Below, in pieces: positions 5,520 through 13,284 of a stretch of 18,059 nucleotides of DNA. The notes under the pieces are model-generated. The model searched no databases, was not told the DNA's origin, and was given only the letters and a program-made list of their open reading frames with translations. Made by a program: the position numbers and the translations under genes. The stretch's first letter is position 1, and the number at the start of each line of letters is the position of its first letter. This DNA is from Dehalococcoidales bacterium (GTDB lineage: Bacteria > Chloroflexota > Dehalococcoidia > Dehalococcoidales > UBA2162): contig JAENIS010000021.1 of NCBI GenBank assembly GCA_016844285.1, positions 1 through 18,059 of the forward strand, read 5' to 3'.

Positions 5520-6251
5520 ATGATTTCACTTATCGTCTTGATAGGCATCGTTCTGTTCGCCGGCTTTATCCGGGGAGTTTCCGGTTTTGGCTATTCACTT
5601 ATGGCCACACCGCTCATGACCTTCATCATTGACGCGAAAATAGTAGTGGTGATGAACGTCATGTTATCGGTTGTCGGGAATGTGCTGGCATTGACCCAAA
5701 CAAGGCGGCATATTGATTGGAAAAGAGCCATCTTCCTGGCTTTGGGTGGCATTGCCGGCGTTCCTCTCGGTGCTTTTCTGCTGGTAAAGCTCGACCAAAC
5801 AACAATAAAGTTGATAATTGCCGTCCTTGTTATTCCCTTTTCTCTTCTGCTGCTGGTCGGACGCTTACATAAGCTAAATCACGATACTCTGGGCTGTATC
5901 CTGGCTGGTTTTGTGGGTGGAGCGGTCGGCACTACTACCAGCTTCAGCGGCCCGCCGGTGGTGCTGTTCCTGCTCAATCAAGGCTTACTCAGAGAGCAAT
6001 TCGTCGGCACAATCGCCGTATTTTTTCTTGTCCAGAACATGGCAAGCATCGCTGCATTCTCCTCGCTCAAAATGATTACGCCCTCCCTTCTGGTTCAAGT
6101 GGCAATTCTGGTAATACCATTGGCTCTGGGTTCCTACCTCGGCATCAAAACGCTGCCCAAGATAAAAGCTTCTGTTTTCCGCCGCATTGTGCCTATTGTG
6201 GTATCAGCTACCGCACTCATCATCATCGTCACCATTCTCATAAAGCTATAA
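5520..6251 (+). CDS. TauE/SafE-family (TSUP) membrane transporter
   Basis: 243 aa from the ATG at 5520; a TTG at 5484 would add 12 residues, and neither start has a clear ribosome site, so the start is uncertain. The protein is almost wholly hydrophobic, with about eight membrane segments. Two family signatures, one in each half, are visible: GFIRGVSGFGYSLMATPL near the start and GAVGTTTSFSGPPVV in the middle. TSUP (DUF81) proteins export or import sulfur-containing or small organic anions such as sulfite, sulfoacetate or taurine-related compounds. Divergent from the DUF1847 gene. The substrate cannot be called. Confidence 0.85.
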   Translation: MISLIVLIGIVLFAGFIRGVSGFGYSLMATPLMTFIIDAKIVVVMNVMLSVVGNVLALTQTRRHIDWKRAIFLALGGIAGVPLGAFLLVKLDQTTIKLIIAVLVIPFSLLLLVGRLHKLNHDTLGCILAGFVGGAVGTTTSFSGPPVVLFLLNQGLLREQFVGTIAVFFLVQNMASIAAFSSLKMITPSLLVQVAILVIPLALGSYLGIKTLPKIKASVFRRIVPIVVSATALIIIVTILIKL

Positions 6252-6302
6252 TATCCAATACCATTTTCCAATGCGCAGCATAAGAAATGCGTATTTCAGT
6301 CG

Positions 6303-6557
6303 CTATAAAGCATCGTTGTACATTGCTGCCCTGACTACCATTTGCCTTTGGCTTGGTTCGAGATTCAATAAGCCTCTAATTGTCATAGCTTTATCAGATT
6401 TGGCTTTGATTTGGGCGTTCATTACTCTGGTCATACAAGGCAAATATAACTGCTTGAGTCGCTCTTGTAGTTTATCTAGTTGGGTTCTAATATACTCGTT
6501 GACCAAATTCTCGCGTTCACTATAAAATTTATCGATAAATATCTGGTTTTCTGCCAT
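6303..6557 (-). CDS. Small hypothetical protein, charged and helical
   Basis: 84 aa starting MAENQIFIDKFYSERENLVN, rich in Glu, Lys, Arg and Gln with a heptad-like spacing of Leu/Ile, consistent with a helical or coiled-coil protein. It starts 23 bases after the stop of the solute-binding lipoprotein on the same strand, so it could be its operon partner. No good ribosome site is visible, and an overlapping plus-strand frame (6271-6525) is equally long. I do not recognise a family. The minus frame is preferred because its composition is protein-like while the other reads as a shadow. Confidence 0.4.
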   Translation of the reverse strand: MAENQIFIDKFYSERENLVNEYIRTQLDKLQERLKQLYLPCMTRVMNAQIKAKSDKAMTIRGLLNLEPSQRQMVVRAAMYNDAL

Positions 6558-6580
6558 TGTGTTTTACTTCGTAATCTCTT

Positions 6581-8179
6581 TTAATCAGGCTCAACTGAGA
6601 CCATATTCAGCATGGCGAAACCGAGCGGATTTAGTTTGTATCCCTTGACATAGGGTTTAACCAGGAGGTAATTACGCCCAAACCACAAGGGCAAACAGGC
6701 AGCATCATCAATTAGCTTTTGCTCAGCTTGTTGATATAGTGAACTGCTTATCTTGGTGTCTGATGCCAGGCGTGCCCTCTCCAGCAGGGCATCTACCTCA
6801 GGACTACGGTACTCGCCGTAGTTATTATCGGCACCACTATGAAAGAGAAGGTCTAAAAAGTTGTGCTGATGCGGATAGTCAGCGACCCAACCCATGTCAA
6901 ACATTTCATCCTTCTCCTCATCAAGATGATAGAGGAACCTCTCCGGCTCAAGCTGCCGCACCTTTACCTCCACGCCGAGATTTTGCTGCCACTCATGGAT
7001 GACGGCTTCCAGTCCCGCCGATATCGAGCCGCCCCAGCCTTGAGTCGTCACCGTAATCGGCGGCAGGCGGGATATATCGCCATAGCGGGAGGACTTGATT
7101 AACTCCTTCGCCCGGGCGACATCATAATTCACGCCGCGTAGTTCTTTATTGAATCCAGGTAAGCCCGGTGGCAAAATACCCTTGGCCGGCAGCACCATAT
7201 CCTTGAACACTAAAGAAACTAGCTTGCTTTTGTCTATCGCTTGGGAGAAAGCACGGCGAACATAGACATCATCAAAGGGCGGCTTGGTCGTATTAAAGCC
7301 AATATAGTAGAGGCTCAACTCGGGGACAATTGCCAGTTGCTGGTAGAACGGGCTGGCGTGGTCTGTCGCTGTATCTACATAGTCCAGAGAGACGCTGGTG
7401 ACATCAATCTTGCCCGTTTCATACAGACTCATGGGGACACCACCCCACAGATGGAAAATGGCGAAATCGACTCCGGCTACCTGGCCATAATAGAGTGCAT
7501 TCTTCTCAAGGACGAGGAGGTTATTTTCATCCCATTGTCTCAATTTAAAGGGGCCGGTGCCATTGGGGTGGTCCCACCACTTGCTTGTTGACTCTATATT
7601 GGTTCTATCGACGACAAAGGCGGTGGGATAGGTCAGCTTCGATAAGAAATAGGACTTAGCGGCATCGATGGTTACCTGGAGGGTAACATCGTCAATCACC
7701 TTGACACCGCTAATCTGCTTACTTCTACCAGCTAATACCTCTCTCACGCCGACAATATCTCCGAGATAGGTAGCCGCTGTTGATGAGCCGGTGGTCGGGT
7801 CAGCGGCACGTTGCCAGGAATACTGAAAATCCTCGGCCTTCACCTTACGGCCATCCTGGAACCTGACGTTAGATTGCAGGTGGAAGGTATAGGTCCGGCC
7901 ATCCTCACTTATCTCCCACCTCTGGGCAATATCCGGAGCCGGTTCCAGGTTATCACCAGGGCGAACCAGCCCACTGAATATCTGCCTGATATACTGCTGG
8001 GATGTCATCTCGGCGGAAAGGGCCGGGTCAAGCGTGAGCGGGTCAATACCGTAGAGATTAACCGTCTTTCCCTGGCTGTCATAATTTGGGACAGGCTCCT
8101 GTCCGGGCCGGCAACCGGCCATAAGCAGACTGGATAATAGTGCCGTCAGAAGAATAATGGGAATGATTCTTTTGGTCAT
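6581..8179 (-). CDS. ABC-type oligopeptide-binding lipoprotein (SBP family 5)
   Basis: 532 aa from the ATG at 8179. The frame is open to 8242, but starting there or at 8197 would place extra residues before a normal signal peptide. The chosen start gives MTKRIIPIILLTALLSSLL, then MAGC with the lipobox cysteine at 23, so the mature protein is anchored outside the cytoplasmic membrane. Family 5 features include GIDPLTLDPA, IFSGLVRPGDNLEPAPDIAQ, W-x-I-S-E-D-G-R-T-Y-T-F, VRRAFSQAID and the late Asp/Trp-rich ligand region (DMGWVADYPH). Proteins of this family deliver peptides or other solutes to Opp/Dpp-type permeases. No permease or ATPase gene lies in the window, so it is an orphan here or shares a distant transporter. 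No strong ribosome site is seen. Confidence 0.88.
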   Translation of the reverse strand: MTKRIIPIILLTALLSSLLMAGCRPGQEPVPNYDSQGKTVNLYGIDPLTLDPALSAEMTSQQYIRQIFSGLVRPGDNLEPAPDIAQRWEISEDGRTYTFHLQSNVRFQDGRKVKAEDFQYSWQRAADPTTGSSTAATYLGDIVGVREVLAGRSKQISGVKVIDDVTLQVTIDAAKSYFLSKLTYPTAFVVDRTNIESTSKWWDHPNGTGPFKLRQWDENNLLVLEKNALYYGQVAGVDFAIFHLWGGVPMSLYETGKIDVTSVSLDYVDTATDHASPFYQQLAIVPELSLYYIGFNTTKPPFDDVYVRRAFSQAIDKSKLVSLVFKDMVLPAKGILPPGLPGFNKELRGVNYDVARAKELIKSSRYGDISRLPPITVTTQGWGGSISAGLEAVIHEWQQNLGVEVKVRQLEPERFLYHLDEEKDEMFDMGWVADYPHQHNFLDLLFHSGADNNYGEYRSPEVDALLERARLASDTKISSSLYQQAEQKLIDDAACLPLWFGRNYLLVKPYVKGYKLNPLGFAMLNMVSVEPD

Positions 8180-8263
8180 GGTTGAACTCGATAACATGCT
8201 AATATAAAGAATAGCACAAGCTGAGCTCTTCTGCCTACTCATGAATACTGAGGTTGTCTACTA

Positions 8264-8350
8264 ACCCCTCACCCTTTATCCCTCTCCCCTTACCGAAGGG
8301 AAAGAGAAGAGGTCTTAGAGAGGGGCTTTGCCTCTCTTAAACACCCTGAA
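8264..8350. repeat. Dispersed palindromic repeat, family C, intact copy
   Basis: A pyrimidine-rich left part (CCCCTCACCCTTTATCCCTC and following) faces a purine-rich right part (GAAGGGAAAGAGAAGAGG), followed by a hairpin AGAGAGG/CCTCTCT (8317-8323, 8331-8337). The same order of blocks is found at 10846-11045, where another element interrupts it. It fills the gap between the lipoprotein and acyl-CoA synthetase genes; in its orientation the purine half could also form a terminator stem. Confidence 0.65.
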
Positions 8351-8436
8351 TTGTTATAAATACCCTCAGGCATTGCTTGGTGAGCCCAAGCCTTGAACTG
8401 GATAACCTTGTGAATCTTATGAGGAGAATGATATTC

Positions 8437-9852
8437 TTACGAGACGCTGTCACCGTTCTTAACCCGGTAGTAGTCCCGCGCATTCCGCAGTGCCCGGGCG
8501 CCACGCTCATAATTGGGGAATACCGGCACACCACCATCCTGGAACCGGCGCATCATTTCTTGAGCCTGGGCCACTTCTTCGGGTGAGAAAGAAGGAGCGA
8601 GGATAGCCATCACCGGCTTGGCGCTGCTCCGTTTAATACCAGTCAACAAGTCGATGTTATCTTGAAATTGCTCTGTCGTCATTATGCGCGGCATCATCAG
8701 CAGCGCCAGATTATCGACATTGGCATCACTATCAAGGATTCCCATGATGCGCTTCATCTGCTTGCGGTTGGGGTTGCCGGTATCTACCGGGTTACGATAG
8801 CTTCCGCCAATTAGAGTAAAGAAGGTGGCAAACTCGTCATATGACTGCTGGGTGAGCAAGGGCACCCTCAGCCCGGCTTCAGCAAACACATCGGCAATCG
8901 CAACAGACTGGCCTCCTGACCCGCCGGCGATAGCCACCCGGTCACTGTAAACCGGGGCCAGCAGGAGTAGCGCCTTCAGGGTATCAATCAGCTCTTCTGC
9001 TCCGGCGACTCTGACACCACCATGCTGGTTGATGGCCGCATCCCATATCGCCCGGGGTATCGCCAGTGAACCGGTGTGCGAGGCAATCGCCCGCCCTCCT
9101 TCCGCCGTCCGTCCTCCTTTCCATATCACCACTGGCTTGCGGGCAGAGACCTCCCTCAATACCGACAGGAAACGCCGGCCGTTCTTGACCCCTTCGACAT
9201 ACATCCCAATGGCCTTGATTTCCGGGTCACCGCCAAAGTATTCCAGGTAGTCGGTGGATTCTAGCACTATCCCATTACCAAAACTGACCGATTTGTTGAT
9301 GTCTAATCCCTGAAGATGCCCTTCCCTGGCGAAGGTTATGGCATTGTTGCCACTCTGCGAGATAAAGCCCACCGTGCCCGCCACGCCGGTGTATTGCATC
9401 GCGTTTTGTCTTATCCCTATCTTGGGGTTGAAAATGCCCATGCAGTTGGGGCCGATAAGGTGAAAATTGGTCTCTTCGGCTCTTTTGGTCAGCAGACGCT
9501 CCATCTTTAGCCCTTCTTCGGTACCGGTCTCGGAGAAACCGGAGGTGTAGAAATATGCCCCCGCTACCTCTTTACGGATGCAGTCCTCCAGTATCCTGGG
9601 TGCCACCGCCCTGGGTACGGCAACAATGGCCAAATCTACCGCTTCTGGAACATCACTAAGGCTGGTGTAGTTAGCCACTCCCAAAGCCTTGATGCCGGCG
9701 ATATCATCAGGAGAAACCTGCACCGAATAGAGCTTGCCCTTAAAGGTACTCTGGGCACGCAACCAGATAAAATCGTTTTCCCGCTTATCCCCGACCACTA
9801 CCACACACTGCGGGTTAAAGGCTCGAGACAGCTTGGCAAAATCTACTTTCAC
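8437..9852 (-). CDS. Acyl-CoA synthetase (NDP-forming), alpha-type subunit
   Basis: 471 aa matching the alpha chain of ADP-forming acetyl/acyl-CoA synthetases. These convert acyl-CoA, ADP and phosphate to acid, CoA and ATP (or the reverse) and are used for substrate-level ATP formation in anaerobes. In order: CoA-binding Rossmann domain (about 8-140, with LIGPNCMG at 132-139), succinyl-CoA-ligase-like domain with SQSGNNA, FGNG, MYVEGVKNGRRF, the phosphohistidine motif ASHTGSLA (His259), then a third flavodoxin-like domain with GGSGGQS (311-316) and NPVDTG (354-359). The ATP-grasp beta domain is absent and no separate beta gene is in the window. GTG at 9852 has only a weak AAGAGA ahead. It lies 27 bp behind the phosphoesterase gene, in one operon. 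Confidence 0.88.
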   Translation of the reverse strand: MKVDFAKLSRAFNPQCVVVVGDKRENDFIWLRAQSTFKGKLYSVQVSPDDIAGIKALGVANYTSLSDVPEAVDLAIVAVPRAVAPRILEDCIRKEVAGAYFYTSGFSETGTEEGLKMERLLTKRAEETNFHLIGPNCMGIFNPKIGIRQNAMQYTGVAGTVGFISQSGNNAITFAREGHLQGLDINKSVSFGNGIVLESTDYLEYFGGDPEIKAIGMYVEGVKNGRRFLSVLREVSARKPVVIWKGGRTAEGGRAIASHTGSLAIPRAIWDAAINQHGGVRVAGAEELIDTLKALLLLAPVYSDRVAIAGGSGGQSVAIADVFAEAGLRVPLLTQQSYDEFATFFTLIGGSYRNPVDTGNPNRKQMKRIMGILDSDANVDNLALLMMPRIMTTEQFQDNIDLLTGIKRSSAKPVMAILAPSFSPEEVAQAQEMMRRFQDGGVPVFPNYERGARALRNARDYYRVKNGDSVS

Positions 9853-9879
9853 TTCTCTTAACTCACCAGGACAGGACTT

Positions 9880-10587
9880 CTACAAGGTATAGCGGGTAAC
9901 CTCTACCCCATTGCCACCAAGGTCGACAATATTTACCGTGCCCGCCATTGAGGGTGAGTCACAGTAGTAAGCCTTTACCGGCTCGCTACAAACACAGCGG
10001 AAGACCGGCCAGTGTCCCAGAGCGATATAGTCCTGCCGCGAGCTGACAATCTCATCCCGGCTAATGGTAAAGCCGTGATAAGGCTCAACCTCGCTACCAC
10101 TGTAATAGCCGTGAGCGACGGCAATATGCCACCTTCTATCATCATCGGGCTCGGGTAGGCCGGCTAACGGCCGCATATCATTATCGTAGGAATCATTGGC
10201 CTTACCCCACACTGATATATCCAGTCTGGGGAAATCCAGCGTCTCACCCTGAGCTGCCCGCATGATTTGAACGTTAGGCGCACCGTTCCACAGGGCTGCC
10301 AGTTCCTCCCTCTCATAAACGGAGCCGGGAACCAGGCAATCGTGATTCCCCGGCAGGATAATCGTCTCTATCGCCATACGGCGTAGCTGCTCAACGGTAA
10401 ACCCAACCAGTTTGTCATCAACCCGGTTGTGGTCGAAAAGGTCACCGGCAACTATCACCATATCCACCTTCATCTTCATCGCCAGGTTGACCAGAGCCTC
10501 CAGCCCAACACAGGCATTATCGCCGAGTGACAATAAATGCAAATCGGATGTGTGCAAAAGTCGTCGCTTCCCGTTACCCTCTGCCAT
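9880..10587 (-). CDS. Calcineurin-like metallophosphoesterase (SbcD/Mre11-like)
   Basis: 235 aa with the metal-site motifs in order: TSDLHL (Asp15, His17), AGDLFDHNRV (Asp49), LPGNHD (Asn81, His82), VAHGYY (His159) and ALGHWP (His192). The layout resembles the nuclease domain of SbcD/Mre11 exonucleases but is much shorter and has no capping or coiled-coil-binding region, so a broader phosphodiesterase or phosphatase role is possible. The last motif is normally G-H-x-H; here the second His is Pro194, so one metal ligand may be missing or supplied elsewhere. AGAAGGA 9 bases upstream supports the ATG at 10587. It leads an operon with the NDP-forming acyl-CoA synthetase, a pairing with no obvious reason. 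Confidence 0.85.
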   Translation of the reverse strand: MAEGNGKRRLLHTSDLHLLSLGDNACVGLEALVNLAMKMKVDMVIVAGDLFDHNRVDDKLVGFTVEQLRRMAIETIILPGNHDCLVPGSVYEREELAALWNGAPNVQIMRAAQGETLDFPRLDISVWGKANDSYDNDMRPLAGLPEPDDDRRWHIAVAHGYYSGSEVEPYHGFTISRDEIVSSRQDYIALGHWPVFRCVCSEPVKAYYCDSPSMAGTVNIVDLGGNGVEVTRYTL

Positions 10588-10623
10588 TATTGAAAATCCT
10601 TCTCTCTACTGAATAATGAATTA

Positions 10624-10652
10624 ATTCTATCACTACCAGCCTTAAAAAACAA
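10624..10652 (-). promoter_or_regulatory. Promoter of the phosphoesterase / acyl-CoA synthetase operon
   Basis: Minus strand TTGTTT (10652-10647), a 17-bp spacer and TAGAAT (10629-10624, 5/6). The transcript would start about 30 nt before the ATG at 10587. Confidence 0.5.
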
Positions 10653-10674
10653 CTTTCCCACTGAGGTGGTTGCT

Positions 10675-10824
10675 GGTTGCATTTGGTTGGTCTGTCATTG
10701 CGAGACCATCCGCCGCAGGCGGAGACGAAGCAATCCGGGTGGAGGATTTCTCCCGTCCGGATTGCCACGTCGCTGCGCTCCAATGACAACTATTTCACTA
10801 CAGCAACCAAAACCAAATGGAACC
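10675..10824. repeat. Palindromic repeat, family A, copy 2 with outer inverted arms
   Basis: The core 10693-10788 is bounded by TGTCATTG (10693-10700) and CAATGACA (10781-10788) and is roughly 90% identical by eye to the 1088-1189 element, in opposite orientation; one G has been lost in the right arm. Outside the core, GGTTGCATTTGGTTGG (10675-10690) is complementary, imperfectly, to CCAAAACCAAATGGAACC (10807-10824), so the core sits inside a larger inverted repeat. The right flank of copy 1 also carries CAACCAAACC. This and the next two entries account for the gene-free stretch 10588-11239. Confidence 0.72.
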
Positions 10825-10845
10825 TCTTGAGATGGTTTCTTAAAC

Positions 10846-11045
10846 CTCACCCCCTTTAATCCCCCTCTCCTATGATGTGCTTTGCCCTAAAAGTATTACG
10901 TTCGTGTCATTCTGAGCGTAGCGAAGAATCCATATTATCCGCCTCTGAGCACGGATTCTTCGTCACTGCGTTCCTCAGAATGACTTTTGAGGCAAGACCC
11001 CTATGATGAGAGGGGGAAATAGAGAAAGAGGGGATTTGCCCCTCT
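10846..11045. repeat. Palindromic repeat, family C, copy interrupted by an insertion
   Basis: The left half 10846-10877 (CCTCACCCCCTTTAATCCCC and on) and right half 11009-11045 (AGAGGGGGAAATAGAGAAAG and on) together reproduce the block order of the intact copy at 8264-8350. Rejoined, CCCCCTCTC and GAGAGGGGG form a 9-bp stem with loop CTATGAT. The right half ends with a hairpin AAGAGGGG/CCCCTCTT (11026-11046) like the terminator at 1037-1059. Confidence 0.7.
10878..10999. mobile_element. 122-bp MITE-like insertion with 9-bp target duplication (family B)
   Basis: The stretch is flanked by identical CCTATGATG copies at 10869-10877 and 11000-11008. Its own ends are imperfect inverted repeats (TGCTTTGCCCTAAAAG against the reverse complement of CTTTTGAGGCAAGACC). 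Inside are a perfect inverted pair, GTCATTCTGAG (10906-10916) with CTCAGAATGAC (10974-10984), and a second pair, CGAAGAATCC with GGATTCTTCG (10922-10931, 10953-10962). It has no coding capacity, so movement would need a transposase in trans. Confidence 0.75.
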
Positions 11046-11110
11046 TGAACTCACCTTGTTAAAATTCTTCTCGTTCTCCCCCCTTGGCAAAGAGCCTGTC
11101 CCGCGGAAAC

Positions 11111-11139
11111 TTGACATGTCCATATTCAAGCGATAGACT
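11111..11139 (+). promoter_or_regulatory. Promoter of the ACP operon
   Basis: TTGACA (11111-11116), a 17-bp spacer and TAGACT (11134-11139). The start near 11146 leaves a leader of about 94 nt, whose function is not evident; CCCA (11185) and TGGG could pair around a small loop. The hexamers are identical to those of the aldolase promoter. Confidence 0.65.
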
Positions 11140-11239
11140 GTTACCTACTCATCTTGTCTGGAAACGAACAAAATGAGGTATTCCCATTGTAAGGCTGAAA
11201 ATCCGTGGGTTTCTAATACATCTTGAGGGTTGATACATT

Positions 11240-11476
11240 ATGGAGCTATTTTCTGAAATTAGACCGATAATCGCAAAAATGCTGGCTATCGATGCTGGAA
11301 CTATAACCAAAGAGGCTCATCTTCATTTTGATTTGGGCGCTGATTCACTGGCGCTGGAAAATCTGTCCATCGCCATCAGTGAGAAATATGGCATCGAACT
11401 GCTCGGCGAGGACATTGTGGAACTGGAAAATGTCGGTCAGTTGATCTCCCTGGTTGAATCAAGAATTAATAAGTGA
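11240..11476 (+). CDS. Acyl carrier protein
   Basis: 78 aa, the standard ACP size, acidic and helical. The phosphopantetheine attachment motif is LGADSLALENL with Ser36. The flanking pattern (FDLGADSL, IEL at the end of helix II, VELENVGQLISLV for helix III) is as expected. ATG at 11240 follows a GAGGG about 11 bases upstream. It is the first gene of an operon with an AMP-forming acyl-CoA synthetase and a beta-helix acetyltransferase, not with fatty-acid elongation genes, so it may be a dedicated carrier for a short acyl group. A housekeeping AcpP role cannot be excluded. Confidence 0.93.
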   Translation: MELFSEIRPIIAKMLAIDAGTITKEAHLHFDLGADSLALENLSIAISEKYGIELLGEDIVELENVGQLISLVESRINK

Positions 11477-11525
11477 ACGAATTTCATTTTGTTAGTTTAC
11501 CGTCCAACCAATATGGAGGTTTTCA

Positions 11526-13271
11526 ATGGATTACCCTAAAATTATCAAAGGCCCCCCTGACAGTTTTGCGGTGAAGCCAAACCTTTTCGACTATCAGAAG
11601 ATGCGTGAAACATTCAAATGGGAAGATATTTCTTCAGAGCTAGACTGGTTTGATAGCGACCATATCAATATTGGCCACATCGCCATCGATGCGCACCTGA
11701 AAACCAATCGCCGCGACAAGAAAGCCCTTATCTGGCAGAGTCAGAAAGGCGATATCGAAGAATACACGTTTGCCGACCTCGCACGCCTGAGCAACAAATT
11801 TGCGAATGTTCTGGTAAATGAGATTGGTGTCAGGAAAGGGGACCGGGTCTTTTTTTTCCTGGAGCGAATCCCTGAGATTTTTATCGGCATTTTGGGAACC
11901 TTGAAGGCTGGGGCGGTTATCGGGCCGCTGTTTTCCGCATTCGGCCCGGATGCGGTCAAAGACCGCCTATCTGATAGCAGGGCCAAGGTCTTGGTGACCA
12001 GCCCCTCGCTGAAAAAGAAGGTGGCTGAAATCTTCCCTGACCTGCCGCATCTTGAAAAGTTGGTTGTGGTAAATCGAGAGAATAAAGCAATCGATGCTGG
12101 AGACTTATCCTATGAGGCCGCCATGGAGCGAGCATCAGACAAGTTTGCAACCGTTCGCACCGGCAAAGAGGATTATGCCATTATGCACTACACCTCCGGC
12201 ACTACCGGAAAACCCAAGGGGGCGGTGCATGTGCACAACGCTGTCATCGGCCATTATGCCACGGCAAAATATGTTCTCGACCTTCATCCCGATGATATCT
12301 ACTGGTGTACCGCTGACCCTGGTTGGGTGACCGGCACATCGTATGGCATGTTTGGTCCCTGGTCAAACGGCATCACTCAGGTGGTATACGAAGGTATGTT
12401 TAGCGCCAGGCAGTGGTATCGAATCCTCGAGCAGCGTAAGGTAACTGTCTGGTACACGGCGCCCACGGCCATCAGAATGCTGATGAAAGCTGGCGATAGT
12501 TTACCAGGGCAATTCAATTTTAGTTCCCTGCGTCATATTTGCAGCGTCGGTGAGCCGCTTAACCCGGAAGCAGTCATGTGGGGAGAGAATGTCCTGCGAA
12601 AATCCATGCATGACAACTGGTGGCAGACTGAAACGGGGTCCATCATGATTGCCAACTATGCGGTACAGGATATCAAGCCAGGCTCAATGGGACGTCCTTT
12701 CCCGGGCATTACCGCCGGTATTATCGATGACAATTATCATGAGCTACCGGTCGGTCAGGAAGGAAATCTGGCCTTAAGGCCCGGTTGGCCTTCAATGTTT
12801 CGCACCTACTGGGAAAAAGAGGAACTATACCAGTCACGCTTTAAGAACGGTTGGTATATTACGGGTGATAGGGCACGCAAAGACGATGACGGGTATTTTC
12901 ATTTTATCGCTAGAGCCGATGATGTTATCAATACGGCGGGACACCTGGTTGGACCGTTTGAGGTAGAATCAGTGTTGATGGAGCATCCCGCGGTTGCGGA
13001 GGCAGGCGTTATCGGCAAGCCCGATGCGATCGCGATGGAAGTGGTCAAAGCCTTTGTATCTCTTAAAGAGGGCTTTAAGCCGAGTGATGACCTGAAGGAT
13101 GATATCCAAAGATTTGTCATGAGACGACTCTCGTCGGCGGCCGCACCCAGAGAGATTGATTTTATTGATTCACTTCCCAAAACGCGCAGTGGCAAAATTA
13201 TGCGCCGGCTGTTAAAGGCCAAAGAACTGGGCCTGCCGCTGGGTGACACATCAACCCTAGAAGAGGATTAG
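11526..13271 (+). CDS. AMP-forming acetyl-CoA synthetase-like acyl-activating enzyme
   Basis: 581 aa member of the ANL adenylating superfamily, close in size to the shorter AcsA-type acetyl-CoA synthetases (about 570 aa) and shorter than classical Acs (about 650). Motifs: TSGTTGKPKG (223-232), WCTADPGWVTG (260-270), SVGEPLNPEA (340-349), WWQTETG (365-371), YITGD (444-448), RADDVINTAGHLVGPFEVES (463-482) and PKTRSGKIMRR (551-561) with catalytic Lys557. The tryptophan before QTE is the residue that limits the acyl pocket to acetate/propionate in Acs, so a small acid is the predicted substrate. GGAGG precedes the ATG by 6 bases. It starts 50 bases after the ACP gene and ends 13 bases before the acetyltransferase gene. 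It may acylate CoA, or the neighbouring ACP. Confidence 0.9.
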   Translation: MDYPKIIKGPPDSFAVKPNLFDYQKMRETFKWEDISSELDWFDSDHINIGHIAIDAHLKTNRRDKKALIWQSQKGDIEEYTFADLARLSNKFANVLVNEIGVRKGDRVFFFLERIPEIFIGILGTLKAGAVIGPLFSAFGPDAVKDRLSDSRAKVLVTSPSLKKKVAEIFPDLPHLEKLVVVNRENKAIDAGDLSYEAAMERASDKFATVRTGKEDYAIMHYTSGTTGKPKGAVHVHNAVIGHYATAKYVLDLHPDDIYWCTADPGWVTGTSYGMFGPWSNGITQVVYEGMFSARQWYRILEQRKVTVWYTAPTAIRMLMKAGDSLPGQFNFSSLRHICSVGEPLNPEAVMWGENVLRKSMHDNWWQTETGSIMIANYAVQDIKPGSMGRPFPGITAGIIDDNYHELPVGQEGNLALRPGWPSMFRTYWEKEELYQSRFKNGWYITGDRARKDDDGYFHFIARADDVINTAGHLVGPFEVESVLMEHPAVAEAGVIGKPDAIAMEVVKAFVSLKEGFKPSDDLKDDIQRFVMRRLSSAAAPREIDFIDSLPKTRSGKIMRRLLKAKELGLPLGDTSTLEED

Positions 13272-13284
13272 ACGGAGAACGCCC

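Noticed and set aside
6271..6525. 84-codon plus-strand frame after the TauE/SafE gene
   Set aside because: Overlaps the more protein-like minus-strand frame and has no ribosome site; the hydrophobic look comes from antisense of a charged helical sequence.
11240..13271. Polyketide or non-ribosomal peptide system suggested by ACP plus adenylating enzyme
   Set aside because: No ketosynthase, condensation, thioesterase or phosphopantetheinyl transferase gene is in the window, and the ligase has acetyl-CoA synthetase rather than amino-acid adenylation motifs.
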